From: Udeniomyces pyricola
Taxonomy: Eukaryota > Basidiomycota > Tremellomycetes > Cystofilobasidiales > Mrakiaceae
Reading direction: 5' to 3'
NCBI GenBank assembly: GCA_039545295.1
Contig: BCIK01000007.1
Location: 112,892 to 176,891 of the forward strand
DNA: 64,000 nt
In this document: in pieces, positions 1 to 12,012 of the stretch
Position numbering within the stretch: position 1 is the stretch's first letter
How the letters are laid out: every line of letters begins with the position of its first letter
Program-made: the position numbers and the translations under genes
The notes under the pieces: generated by a model
Told to the model about the DNA's origin: nothing
Seen by the model: only the letters and a program-made list of their open reading frames with translations
Database searches by the model: none

Positions 1-21
1 CCCCCCCCCCCCCCCCCCCCC
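1..21. repeat. poly-C tract at window edge
   Basis: The window opens with 21 consecutive C residues. It is one of many G:C homopolymers in this region. Because it touches the window edge its full length is unknown. Confidence 0.95.
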
Positions 22-121
22 TTCTCGCCGCCTGGCCCCCTGTTTCGTTCCTTGCCCTTTCCCGTTCCTCTCTCGCAGTTTGTCGTGCACACCCGCTTGA
101 GCGTCCTCGTCGTCGCCCACC

Positions 122-3100
122 ATGCCATTGTTCGACTCGCCAAGGTCTCCACCCTACGACACTCATCCCAATCCGCCGCGTTCAAGCAGTGCCGACAGGG
201 TTCCATCAGATTGGTCCGCGTCCAAGCAATACCTTCTCGCTTCCCAGCATCAACACTCGCGTCCTCCACCTCTCCAACAGCAGCCACGTCTCAACGATCA
301 TCACCATCACCACCCTCACCCCTCCCAACGGGACTTTTACGATTCCAACGCTTCATCGTCATCCTCAGCTTGGTCCAAGGTCGCTAGCCGGGACAAGGAA
401 GAGGTCACCACGCCAACGGCAGATCCAGACCCAGATCCCAACTCTCCCTGCGGAGGTTGCAAGCGATTGATAGATCAGGATAGCGTTGTCGTTAGCTTCG
501 GGTCAGTAACTCTCTCATCGAACTAGTTGCCTATCAAGCAATAGTACTGCATCGGGTTTGAGATGGAAATCGGTCGCGTGCAATCAAGGCGCAGGAATAA
601 AGAGCAGAGCGGATGATGTTGTTTGGTTGGGTCATCTCCTGGACGGACACAGGGATGCTATCACTTCGCCTGGGACATCTACATTCAGAACACTAAAGGG
701 AAGGGACGTCGAGTAAAAGGCGTACTCGATTGATACGTCCAAGTACTGGGACTCGATCATACATATCAGGTCTCGCATGCATACAAGGCTTTCCTTATAT
801 GATGCGCGCGAACTCATGCCGAATCTTTTGTCGTCTTGCGATTCCAATATGACTACTGACAACGATGTTTGCGTGAATTTGATGGTGTAGGACGGCACTT
901 TTTCATATCGACTGCTTTCGATGCTGCAAGGTAAGTGAATGCCCAGTCATGACGATGTTCCCATTCTGTTTTCCTGACCCATTGTCGGCTAGTCCGGACC
1001 TCACCATCTTCTGCTCGTCGATCCCTCGGTTTTATCCGTTTCGTATCTGTCTGGTCACGGGTTGATGATCTTTCTGACCATTCACCGCACGTTATTCTCT
1101 TTCTTGTTTGACATCCGTACTCTGTTCGATGTATCTCAGTGTTCCAACAAAGTGACCGCCGATACCAACCTTTTACTTTTGTCCGATGGAAATCCAGTCT
1201 GCACAACCTGCAGTTATCAGGTACGTTGCTTGCCTTATCCGTCTTTGGCTCAAGAAGGAAACCCACATCCTCCTCACGTGTCAACCTCCTCCTCGTGCCA
1301 AAGCTTCGGCACATCAATCGAAACTCAGTTGCGGTCGCGCCCTCAGGTCCGGGACATTGTATTGACTAAAATCTTACCCTGCTCCTCCATTTCCAATCGC
1401 AGTGCTATGTATGCAAGAATGCCATTATGGATGAGGCCATTATGACAGGTATGTCAGGGGTGTACATCAGTTTTATCGGAATCAAATAAGCCTACTCATC
1501 ACCATGATGTCTTGTCCTTGTCCTATTCTCTCGTCTTTCCACCACGTTGTCACTACTAGGTGACGAGTCATATCACGCCGCTTGCTTCACTTGTCGGACG
1601 TGCAAGAAACGTATCGAAGAACTCGTGTTCGCCAAGACGAGTCAAGGCATCTACTGCATGGTCAGCATTGCATTCCATTTGATCGTCGACATCGTCCTTG
1701 CCACAAGCGTCGAAACACGTCAACTAACCCTCCTCCTCAATTCCAGGCCTGTCACAACGATCGGGTGGCGAAGAATCGGAGGCATGCCGATGAAAAACGC
1801 AAAGATGAAAAACGCAAAAAGTTGAAGCGAGAGAAGGAAAAAGAACGCGCCCGCGAGGTGAGTCCAGCTTCGATGCGTCCACGTCCAGCTTTGAGTGCAG
1901 AACTGACTCTGTGTCACCCTCTATCTTACAGAAGGAGCTTCAACGAGACGTGAATAACTCTTCGAGCTCCCCGCTCGGCGATCCTTCTCTTGTCTCCTCA
2001 CCATACCCTTTGTCGCCCCTCTCTTCGAACTTGACGTCCAGCTCCCTTCACTCCGATTCCAACAGTGATTCGCCCCAACTTCTTCCAATCCCCCATCACC
2101 GTCAGAATTCTCTGCATTCACCCACGCCCTCCATCGGATCCATCAAAGACCGCACCGTCACCCGGTTCGGTAGCAGTCATTACCCCGAAGACGACATTGA
2201 TTACTCTCCAAATCCTCAGATAACATCAGAATTCCCGGGAACGTCAAACGCGAGTCATCTGCTTTCGGTTCAAGATGGAGGCGTTCCAGGTCCGCCCCGA
2301 CGCAAGAGTGCCGACGAGGGCGAAGGTGGTGAAATGAGTCCTGGAGGCAAAAGCGACAAATTGACGCACGGGTTGAGCAACTCGATGGGCTCTGGAGCGC
2401 TTCTTGGTCTCGGTCTCGGCGTACCCACCATTACGACCTCGAAAGCGGAGCGTAGACGAAGCATCAACCCTATGAGCCATCCTGAGCTTGCGTCCGCTGG
2501 TGCAGGTGATCGCTCTACGTTCGGCGCATCGCCAAGTCTTGGATCCCTCCAGCCAAGAAGTCCCAACCTCGAAGTCGACGCGAGGCTGTCTCCCCTTCCA
2601 CCTTCACCTTTGAGGACATCTTTTACCGATCAGCAGCAGCAGCAGAGACCGCCGCCAAACACGTCCTTTCCCGAATCAATTCCTTTGTCGGGGTCTGTGA
2701 CCTCCTCACCCCATAAACTCGCCTTCCCATCTCCTGTAGCTCCGCTCAACCTCAAACGGTCCGCCTCTCGCGACGTCTTTGGAGGAGGAGATCACACTGG
2801 CTCCAACAACCGACCGATGTCTATCTCTCCCTCCTCTTGGATCGGTCCAGCTCGGACATCTTCGTTACCTGACTCGCTGGCGAGTCCAGAGTCAACCGCC
2901 TCTAGTCACGAGACTCTTGGTGCCAGGGGTCATCCCGTCTCGCCATCGGGATCCAAGTCCTCTCACCGCAAAGAGCACATCTTTGCTCCCTCGGACGTGT
3001 CCGCTGTGGGTGGGAGCTCACCAATGTATTATGAGTTTCCCCGCGGCGGGGGCGGTACCATCTCGCCGTCATCATCCGACGGGTCATTTTTTTCGACGCG

Positions 3101-6100
3101 ACCGTCCCCTCGTCACACGCCCATCATCCCCATATCGATCGATTCCATCGCATCAGCGCCAACTGGCGTGGCACTACACGAGGGAAGCCATAACTCATCG
3201 GACAACAATTTCGCCATGACAATCAAACTCGAAGGAGAGGACGAGTTCAGATTGCCATTGGATCGAGGACCCGTCGCACGCACGTCCATGTCTTCGGAAC
3301 GAGGGACCAGCCCGACGTCTTCTTCGGCCGCCATGTTCCTCAACCCGCTTCCTCGTCAACGATCCATCTCAGCTGTCTCCCACGAGCCACCACGACTCGA
3401 TGCTCATAGGCCCCTATCATTCCTCCTCGCCGATGATCCCGACTTTGCTGCTCTCTTCCGGGACGTTGACCCAGCCACGAGACAGCACGGCTCGTCTGGT
3501 AGTGAAAATGAATCGCAAGTAGAACCGGAGCAGATTCACACCCCTGAATTGGGACCACAGCTTCAGGGTTCTTCGATCTCGCCACCTCCGTCTTCCTCAG
3601 CATCGTCTGAGTCTTTGTCTCCGTCAAGACGTCCTCTAGCTTCTCCTTCAGACAACTCGACGCCAACGCAGGCTGTGCAGATAACAGCTGGTCAGGCCGC
3701 TTCGCAGCAGGAAGCCTTGGGTTCACCAATTCGGACAACCGCGTCGAGACATCCAAACTCTTCCCAGACGCCTCGTCAAGCCTCGCTCACCGCTTCTGCG
3801 ACTACCCGACCTATCGAGCGATTGTCACACGAGGGACTTGGAGTGCCAATGACAGGTACGATAGCGAGGGAGTTTGATCGCGCAGGCTTCTCAGAAGACG
3901 TTCCTGGACCCGGCGGCGCCGAAGGCGAGATATGGCGGACGCTTAAAGAACTTGTCGGGGAGGCGAAGGAGGATCAACAGAGAGCTATCAGTGTCGACGT
4001 CGAGGCACTGGAGGTTGTTTTAGATGAAGTTGTGGCGGCCAAGGTCAGGCACGACGCGCTCAAGGCAAAGTATGATAGCATCAAGGTTCGTGTGCAAATG
4101 GCATGCTTCAACCGAGAAGAGACTCGAGTGTTTTCAGTTTGATTGGGTCGTAATACTTCAACACTTGGCTTCTTGTCACTAACCACTCACCTCGTGTCAA
4201 TTCAACTGTTCAGCGGGCAAGCGCCCAATACATTGAAGGCCTCACTGTTGCCTCGGAGGATTACGAAAAGGAAGTCGGTCTCCGTCGCGAAGTCGAAGCT
4301 GAGGTCAAGCGCCTGCGAGCTCAACTCCATGGTCACACCGCTCGCCTTTCCCTAATGGACGCCGACACCAAACGACAAGATTCGATGCAGCGTCGGTCGA
4401 GGGAGCTCGTCCAAAGCATGCATGGCCTCGAGAAGGATATTTCCAAGTTGAGAGCTGAGAGAGACATGACGCTTGCTGAAGTCGAGGAGCTTGCAAACAG
4501 CTCAAAGTAAGTCATCCGTTTTTCGCATTGTATGTGGCCCAAGGTGCCAAATCTCCTGGAATTGTATCTGATCTGTGCGATGCGCATGTTTTGCCACACT
4601 AGAAATGGAAACCTTCTTCAAGCTGCCTCAGCCGAATCATCCTCCATCTCTTCTATGCTACCTCAACCGACATCCCTTTCTCGCTCGCTTTCTGTTCGAC
4701 TCGACATCGTTAAAAACCAGTACCGGACCGAGCTCGAGCCACTCATGGCTGAGAAGGAGCGGCTCTCGCGTGAAGTACTCGAACTTAAAGATGCTCGCCA
4801 AGCTCACCTCGAGGAATCCACGACGCTTCACGCGAGAAACGAGGAACTCGCCGATCTCCAACGATCGCTCGTTCTCCAGGTTGAAACCGCTCAGGAGCTT
4901 CTTGAACGCACGACAAGATACCCCCACCCGAAGCTCGCCCAACTTAGCTCGAGTGGAAGCGGAGGCGCAAGCGGCAGCAGTGGAAGTAGCACCTACAGCG
5001 GACGACCTCAGCATTCATTCAATTCTCCTTCCCTTTCGTCGCTTCCGACGCTGAATTCCAATTCATCCGGTACGACGACGAGCGCCGATCGAGACCGCGA
5101 ACCAGTTGAAGAGGTTGCTAAATACGTCAAGGTCGTCAAGCCGGAGATGATGGAGCCTGCGCCTCAGATTCGCAAGTTCCGATGGTACAAAGGCGGCAAA
5201 GAGTCCAAGAACCCGCTCAACGATTCGTCTTCATCGAGTCACAACGGCTCTGGCCATGGTAACGGCATCGGTAATCACCTCAACGGCTCTTCTGCTCCCG
5301 CAGGTACATCGTCTTCGGCTCCACATGTCAACCCGCCCGGTTATGCTTCTGGCTTCAAGGAAGCGCTTGTTCCACCGAGGGTTCTCAGAGAAGCGGTCAG
5401 AAAAGGATCTCATGAGGGGTCCGCTCCGCTCATGATGGCTGGTGGTGGTAGTAACGGTGGAGGAGGAAGCGTAGGGTTGGTGCACAATCTCCACCCACAC
5501 AACATTCCAACACTTCGGTTCGTTCGGTGTGAGCATTGCAACGACAAGATGTGGGGACCTATCACCGAGCTGCGATGTGCTAGTACGTCAAGAGTTTTTC
5601 TCTGGTCAATTTATCCGGCGATCTTAACTGTGATAAAGCAACCGAAATGGTTCGGACTACGTGTGTCTATATTGATTGACGCCTCTCTCATCCAACCCCA
5701 CTCACACCCTGTATCGCTACTGTAGTTTGTGGCGTCTACTGTCATGTCAAGTGCTCGTCTGCCCTAGCAAATCATTGCGCCTCGTCCAACCGATTCCAGT
5801 CGGATCAAGACGTTTCTCCGCCTCGTACGTGTCCATTTCACAGAGATCTGGGTACATCACTCCCAGGCTTGATACCTAAGACGCCTCTCTCAAGATCACA
5901 TGTCGACTCGTCCACCTTTGCTTGATACTTACTGTTTTCATCGCTACTTATACGGATTGCAGCGCCTTCTATGTTTGGTCGCCTCCTCTCGGACCAAGTT
6001 GAGGCCGATGACCGTGACGTCCCTGTCATCGTTGAGAAATCCGTCGAGGCTGTCGAAAAGAATGGCGCAGATTTCGAAGGTACGGGTTTCAACTCCAAAA

Positions 6101-6934
6101 ACAGTTGTTCTTTGCTTTTTCTTGTGACTGAGACCAATAATTTCTGGGCGGGCGCGTTGAACGTTGTCGTTGTTTGTGTTGCATGATTTCAGGAATTTAC
6201 CGGAAGTCGGGCGGTGCTGGCCTTAGCAAGAACATCCGGACGCTATTCGAGCGGGGCGATTACGAGGCGTTCGATCTGCTTGATCAAGACCGGTATGCGA
6301 TTCCTCCGCACTTATCTTGACATACATTTGATCAATAGCAGGAACCTATCGTACAAGATCTAACGAATGTACTTCGATGCTTTGCTTTGTGTCGCCTGTC
6401 TTTTACAGGTTCAACGATATGGCGGCTATCACGTCGAATCTCAAAAACTACTTCCGAGAGTTGCCCGATCCACTCTTCACGTTTGCGTTGCACGAAGCAT
6501 TTTGTGCTGCTGCCAGTTGCGTGTTGTCTCTCTGTCTCCTCATTCCTATCTTTCTCATCATGTGTGATCCAGTTCGCCCGGGATTAGACGTCCGAATAGT
6601 TTGCTGACTGGCTAACCTACCCCCGATTCATCCATACTTTCCTTCCACGCTCGTTCTTCGTCGTTTCCCCTGTCTTTAGTGCTTCGTGATCTCGACAAGA
6701 AACGGACGACCTTTGAGAACCTCATCAAGCAGCTTCCCAAGCCGCATTACGATACCTTGCGATTCTTTGCGCTCCATCTCCACCATCTGACCTTCAACGA
6801 AGAGAACAAGATGTCGGCGAGGACGTTCGGAACGGTGTTCGGACGTAAGTCGGCTCGAGATCGTCTTGTCACAGAAAGAAGTGACCCAGCGAGGAAAAAG
6901 AAGAATGAACGCAAAACTGATGTGTCTTGTGTTT

Positions 6935-6971
<37 letters not shown>

Positions 6972-7177
6972 CTGTTTTGGTTGCTTGTTTCCGCCGATGC
7001 TCTGCCCTGACTCTTCTCTATCGTTCTCTACTTTTCCGTTGGGTTCCTCCATTAGCGACACTCATGAAATCAGCTGACAAGACCGTTGAGTTCACGACAG
7101 GCGATATGGCTGGCAAGCACGCCGCCGTCGAGTGGGTCATCGAATACGCACCCCGGCTCTTTCACTCGGGAGAGTAA
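122..7177 (+). CDS. RGA1: LIM-domain Rho GTPase-activating protein (Rga1-like)
   Basis: Likely a GTPase-activating protein for a Rho/Cdc42-type GTPase acting in polarity and cell-wall signalling. Many exons. A Ser/His-rich leader starts at ATG 122. LIM domain 1 begins CGGCKRLI near 449 and continues through the exon 891-930 (HIDCFRCCK) to CTTC near 1200. LIM 2 starts CYVCKNAI near 1400 and includes HAACFTCRTC near 1580. A Lys/Glu-rich helix is followed by a long Ser/Pro-rich low-complexity region (1930-3900), then coiled coil (about 3900-4900). A C1-type zinc finger follows (CEHC ... CAIC ... CHVKC ... HC, about 5530-5790). The RhoGAP domain lies at about 5960-7170, with the arginine-finger context GIYRKSGG near 6195 and ELPDPLFTF near 6460. 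The stop is at 7175-7177. Family assignment is firm. Which GTPase it acts on is inference. Exon borders are approximate. Confidence 0.93.
6939..6971 (+). repeat. poly-T tract in RhoGAP intron
   Basis: About 33 consecutive T residues sit inside the last intron of the LIM-RhoGAP gene, between the exon ending near 6843 and the exon starting near 7055. It is upstream of the acceptor and acts at most as an unusually long pyrimidine tract. Confidence 0.9.
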
Positions 7178-8432
7178 TTGGATCTCAAGAGTCGAATACG
7201 GATCTCATCCCCCTGTACTATCTCTCTATACCTCTTCATCGTTTGCACTGCCTTGATTTTGTCAGCTTCCTTTGTGGTTTCCGATTCTTCCCCTTTTCTC
7301 TTGAATGCTTCGGTCGGTCAGGCCGTCCTTGACTACTCTGTGTTGCTCTCGCGACGCATGATACGCATCAGCATCCCCATATCCATTCGAACCCTCACTC
7401 CATCCATCTATCTACGGTGTCGCACCCCTTCGGTTGGTATTCATCCTTTTCTCTTCGCAACTAGCAGTCATATCACTACCGGCGTCCTTAACTGTATCTA
7501 CATCACCTTAGTTTTCCTCTTCGTATCTTCCCAAACGGAAACAACCGACACAAAGCCGTGCCGTTTCGTGCCCCAACGCTTTCAATTGCTATCTCCCGTT
7601 CCATGCTTTCGCTCAATCTCCCATGCTCGTCTTTCTTTTCCTTCTTCTTTAGGTTTTCTCCTCTTCTTTCTCTTGCTTTCTTCATCTTTCTGAATTTCTC
7701 TTCTCTGCTCATTTTACTTGCTTTTGTTTTTATATATACCCTGAATATATGATCTCCATCATGCCTTGACTGTGTGCTCTGGTTGCGGTCACCGCATATA
7801 TATGGTTGCTGGTCGCTCTGTATAAAAGATAGCTAGTCCACAACGCAATGTCGACCCACTATCATGACAATCGAATGTTGAGAACGTAACATGATGCATG
7901 CAGACGGCCGTCCGTTGCATGCACGATCTGCAGAGTCAGTATGATCCACATTATGCGCGGTGACAGACAAACCCGCATACATACCCGTTGGACGACTCGT
8001 GTATCATGTGATGCGCTACATAACCTATGGATGTACTTCACATGAGCTTGCTGCGATCGTACGAAAAGTCTTCTGACTTGAGTCTGGCGCTGGTGCGCTG
8101 TTGACCCGTGAGCGATGAAGGAGAATATGGTTATTCGGAAATGGGCAAGACCGACGCCCGCCGGACCAGACCGAACGTCTCTCCGCCCTCCCTCTTCCTC
8201 CTGACTATTCTGATTGCAGCCGTATCGTAATATTCCTCGACCGCCGCGCCCTCCCTCACCGCCGCTTGACTCATGGCCAGACCCCGCAGATGCCGCATTC
8301 ATTCGGAGTATGCTCTTGGCTAACGTATGTCTGCAAGCTTGGGCGTATCAAGCCCTCTTTTCATAAGTTACATACATCCAGCATCACCTTGGTCATATTC
8401 TTCTCTCCGTCAGTAGCCAGGGCCCACAAACC
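7178..8432. other. intergenic region and probable UTRs
   Basis: No convincing coding segment on either strand. The first about 600 bases are C/T-rich and probably the 3' UTR of the RhoGAP gene. TATATA runs occur near 7730 and 7795. The last part is the presumed promoter and leader of the downstream DUF1275 gene. Confidence 0.5.
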
Positions 8433-9915
8433 ATGCCTTCCGCAGCGCTCAGTTCGTCAATAGGCGAACGCCGGTCAGCCTTGTCTCCTGTCATCCATCC
8501 TCAGTTGTCGCATCATGCCAGCCTCGAACGACTGGACCTACCTCCAGACGATTTTCAAGCTGTCCTATCGCCGCTTGGCCTAACAGAAGAGGATGGCGAC
8601 CTGGCTCTACGACGGATGTCATCATGCTCGACTCTTTGCGGATCTTTGTCCCTATCACGTCCACAGTCATCCGTCAACCTGCCGTTGTCGCTCGACGGCC
8701 GATCCATCAACAATGAGCATAACCCGAGCCCGCAACCTGCCTCGCATCATGTGGAGGTCTCACAATGCACTCCACCCCCTTTGCTCACATCAGCAACAAC
8801 CCGTCCCTCTCTATCCTGCCATGCCCAGGGCCTTCTCCCTTTACCTTGCTCTACCACCCCCTCTTGTGCATCCCCACCCAGTCGGCGACACTTCTCCCAA
8901 ACCCTATCCCCTTCCTGCCTCGTCCCTCCTCTGATGCTCACAACGTTCGCTTGTGGTCTTCTGGACCCTCCTACGTATCATTCATTCCAATGCTTCGCCT
9001 CAAACCAAACAGGCAACACCATCCTCCTCATCACAAGTCTGACCTCCCCAGCTACGTCGACAGCCACCGGTACCAGCCTCTCGATTGTGAACCTCATTAC
9101 TTCCCTCTTCTCATTCCTCCTCGCTGGGTTCATCTTTGGTCAAATCGGCCACGTCTTCGGGCCCCGGAAGAGATGGTGGCTAGTCCTTAGCCATTTCGTA
9201 CAAGCAGCATTGGTCTTAATCGCCAGTGGGATCGTTCAAGGTGATATCATCACTTTCCCCCTGGATGTCGCCAGTCAAGAGATAGAAAGAAATGGACAAT
9301 CGACGGCAAGAGTAGGAGGGTGGTTGGTGCTGCTTCTGTTGGGAGCTTCGTCAGGGGTTCAAGTAGCTATGGTAAGTCAAGCATGTCACCGTCAGACATG
9401 CATGGCTTGATCGCTGTCCGGCCAGTCATTCTCCTTGACATTTTCTGAACGTCCCATAATGACAAACTTGAATCCTTAAACTTCGTACAAAAAAAAAAAT
9501 ATCTCCATCACGTGATGTAGGCTCGAACGTCATCAAATCCCGAGATTCCCTCTGCCATGTTGTAAGCATCTTGATTGTTCACTCTGAACCTCCCGTCTTC
9601 CTTCTCACAGTCGAGCGAGTGGGGTTGCCCACTGACAGCAACACCTTAAATCGTCGATATCCACACAGAACCAGTCCCTTCATCGACCTCCTGACGGACG
9701 CCCATTTCTTTCTCCCTTTGGACCATCCCAAAGCCCGTCCCCGCAACGTTCGAGCGCTCTACATCCTCACGCTCGTCCTCGGTGCGCTCACCGGAGGTCT
9801 CATCCTCAACCGAGCCCCAGGCGGCGTCAACCAAGGTCGGATCGTCGTGCTTTGGGTGTGTGCTGGGGTGAAAGTCGGGGTTGGGTGTTGGATCGGTTGG
9901 ATCAGAGCAGGGTGA
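8433..9915 (+). CDS. DUF1275 (YoaK-like) family membrane protein
   Basis: A multi-pass membrane protein of the DUF1275 family, whose biochemical role is not established. Three exons fit (8433-9371, 9521-9561, 9669-9915) and sum to 408 residues with no stop. The first about 165 residues are Ser/Thr/Pro-rich with no recognised domain. The family core then follows: FACGLLDPPTYHSF, FASNQTGNTILL, several hydrophobic helices, the SSGVQVAM helix, and after splicing PEIPSAMLTSPFIDLL, which matches the typical segment preceding the last helices. The third exon gives two further helices and ends at TGA. The extended N-terminus is longer than in bacterial members. Family membership is confident; start choice rests on the only upstream in-frame ATG with an open leader. 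Confidence 0.85.
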
Positions 9916-10394
9916 GCTCATCGTCGTTGCCGGTTGGGATATGAGGGATATGTCGCAGTATATAGATGCATAATCACAAACGAGCGGAGCAGGAGTTCTA
10001 GCTTCGGAACATGCGTGTAGGTGTGATGATTCGTGCTGCTATGACTGCAGATAGAGCAGATTTCCAGGGACGTTAGCGGGTTTGTCGGGACGTTATATCA
10101 TGATCTAGTATCAAACAAATGAAGACAACGGATGTTGCACGTTGGATTTTCAATATGCAATGTTCCGTGCAGAGTTCTGGATGTGGTGGTTACGTGACGA
10201 CGGACGCCATGTGATCATGCATGATATATACTCGATACTCGCAACATCGAACCGTCACAGGGGCAAGTTCGTTTCGACATGTCCAGATAATTCGGGCCGC
10301 CAATCGAAACGGTCAATCGTCCCAACGTCCTTTCCACCCCCACCACGTCCCACAGATCCGTCCTTTCCATCCTGCCAACTCGGTCTTTCTCTCA
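9916..10394. other. intergenic region
   Basis: Short spacer between the DUF1275 gene and the Emi1-like gene, in the same direction. No domain-bearing reading frame. It should contain the first gene's terminator and the second gene's promoter; no specific motif stands out. Confidence 0.45.
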
Positions 10395-11451
10395 ATGAGC
10401 GCATCAACCATCCCACCATCATCATCAGATAGCCCTGTCGCTCCATCGCACGAATACCAACGGATCCTCAAAGAGGAACTCCTCCTTCAGAACAAGCTCT
10501 ATCCTAAACCAACCGACGTTCCCGGCTGCGGCCATTTCCTGTCAGTCCCGAAAGGCGTGAACTTTTGACCTTTCTTCCTAGTATTCAACTAGCAAATCGA
10601 TCGAAACTAAAACCTGCTTGCTTTGCTTCGCTCTTGACACTCCTCTCCTCCATTTACCCTTCGGTTAGCGATAAAATGGTCGCATGCGCAGGACGTAAGG
10701 CCTTTCTGCTCATCTTACCTCATTGAGCCGAACCCGACACTCACTCTCTGATCTTGCTCTCACTCTTCACGATTTCTAGTGAAAGGCCATCTGCGAAGTT
10801 ACTATCTTCAGGGCGAATTAGCGACGTGTACGGACCTCGCGAGTGACTTGCAGTTCTGCCTCTCGTACCTCTCACGCGAGGAGAACCAGGAACGCCGACG
10901 CGAGCTCTTCATCACGCGCAAGGCCGAGCAGTGGGCAGTCAAGAGGATGGGCAGGACGAGTGAGGATGTGTGGAAATCGAGAGAGTAAGTCGCTTCTAAG
11001 TTCTGTTCCCATTCTAAACTTCCCTCGGTTATGTGATGCATATACTTGCTGGCTGCTCTTGATTTTCGAGAGATTGTCTCGATCCATAGGCGGGGGAAGG
11101 AAGGAGGATGGAGGGAAATGTTCAACCGGGTCTATCTGATACAGTCCTGTACCAACCAAGATCCATTGAGCAGCTGGAAGATTCATAGCACAGGCGAACC
11201 TATCTGACACGACACGAATGTCCATAGCCACGCTGCTGTCATCATGCTGACCTTACCTTTCCCCTCTCCCCTTCCCTTCCTTTTCTTTTGCCTGTGCCAT
11301 TGTTTGAACTCTACTGTCACTTCTCACCTCGATTCGCCTGTCGACTCAAAGTGTCCCACTGCAAGGGTTTCCACCTAGAATTCTCGACTTTAACGACGAG
11401 GTTCAGGCGCATGAGGGTTCGTACGAGAAGCGGTATGGCAAGAAGGATTAA
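10395..11451 (+). CDS. DUF3128 / Emi1-like small twin CX9C protein
   Basis: Four exons (10395-10540, 10669-10694, 10780-10984, 11379-11451) sum exactly to 149 residues. The second exon is only 26 bases. The protein has two CX9C pairs: one in GCGHFLDKMVACAG (created across the first splice junction) and one in ATCTDLASDLQFCL, separated by GHLRSYYLQGE. Such a helix-hairpin arrangement, with a charged C-terminal helix and a basic end (YEKRYGKKD), is typical of DUF3128 proteins. These include yeast Emi1, linked to early meiotic induction and mitochondrial function. A disulfide-bonded intermembrane-space protein is plausible but inferred. Start is the first ATG in frame. Confidence 0.75.
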
Positions 11452-12012
11452 ACATGAACGTTTCTGTGATCATGAAAAATGGGATCGAGTTTTTGTCTTT
11501 TCTTTCTCTCGATCGGCGTCTGTGAAGATGGACTCAGTTTGATAGGACGAGGATCTGGCTAGGTGGAGGATGGCTGAAGACAATGAAGTTGAAAATGTAC
11601 ATGGTGGAGCCAACTCATGAGTTGTAGAACGTGATGACCATCGCCGGGTCAGACCGAAACAAGCCTCGTGAGCTCGCGTGCGTATATATACATATATATA
11701 CGTACCCTTGTAATTATTAGCTTCCTCTTCACCTCCAAGCCATATCCCTCAACGCACTACAGCCATCCTCAATTCATCCCACTCTCACAGATACATATAC
11801 CTATATCAGTACTAGCTTCCATCGTCCATCAACTCACCTGTCACCACTGAACAGAACGACAACTTGAAGGAAACTTTCTTACCTTGCCTCTCACAGTCGC
11901 CCACTTTGCTCAGCTTACAAAACCCGGCCGTTTCCAGCGCCATCCGAATCTTTCCGACTCATCATACTGTACCACTTTTTCCACTACTCGATACTCTCTT
12001 TGGATCTCGGTC
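11452..12012. other. intergenic region
   Basis: Spacer between two co-directional genes. A TA-alternating segment (tatatatacatatatatac) occurs near 11684. C/T-rich sequence before 12013 looks like a fungal promoter/leader. Nothing coding is supported. Confidence 0.45.

Noticed and set aside
1..21. Telomeric repeat at the window start
   Set aside because: The run is pure C with no TTAGGG-type or other telomere unit, and a normal gene starts 100 bases later.
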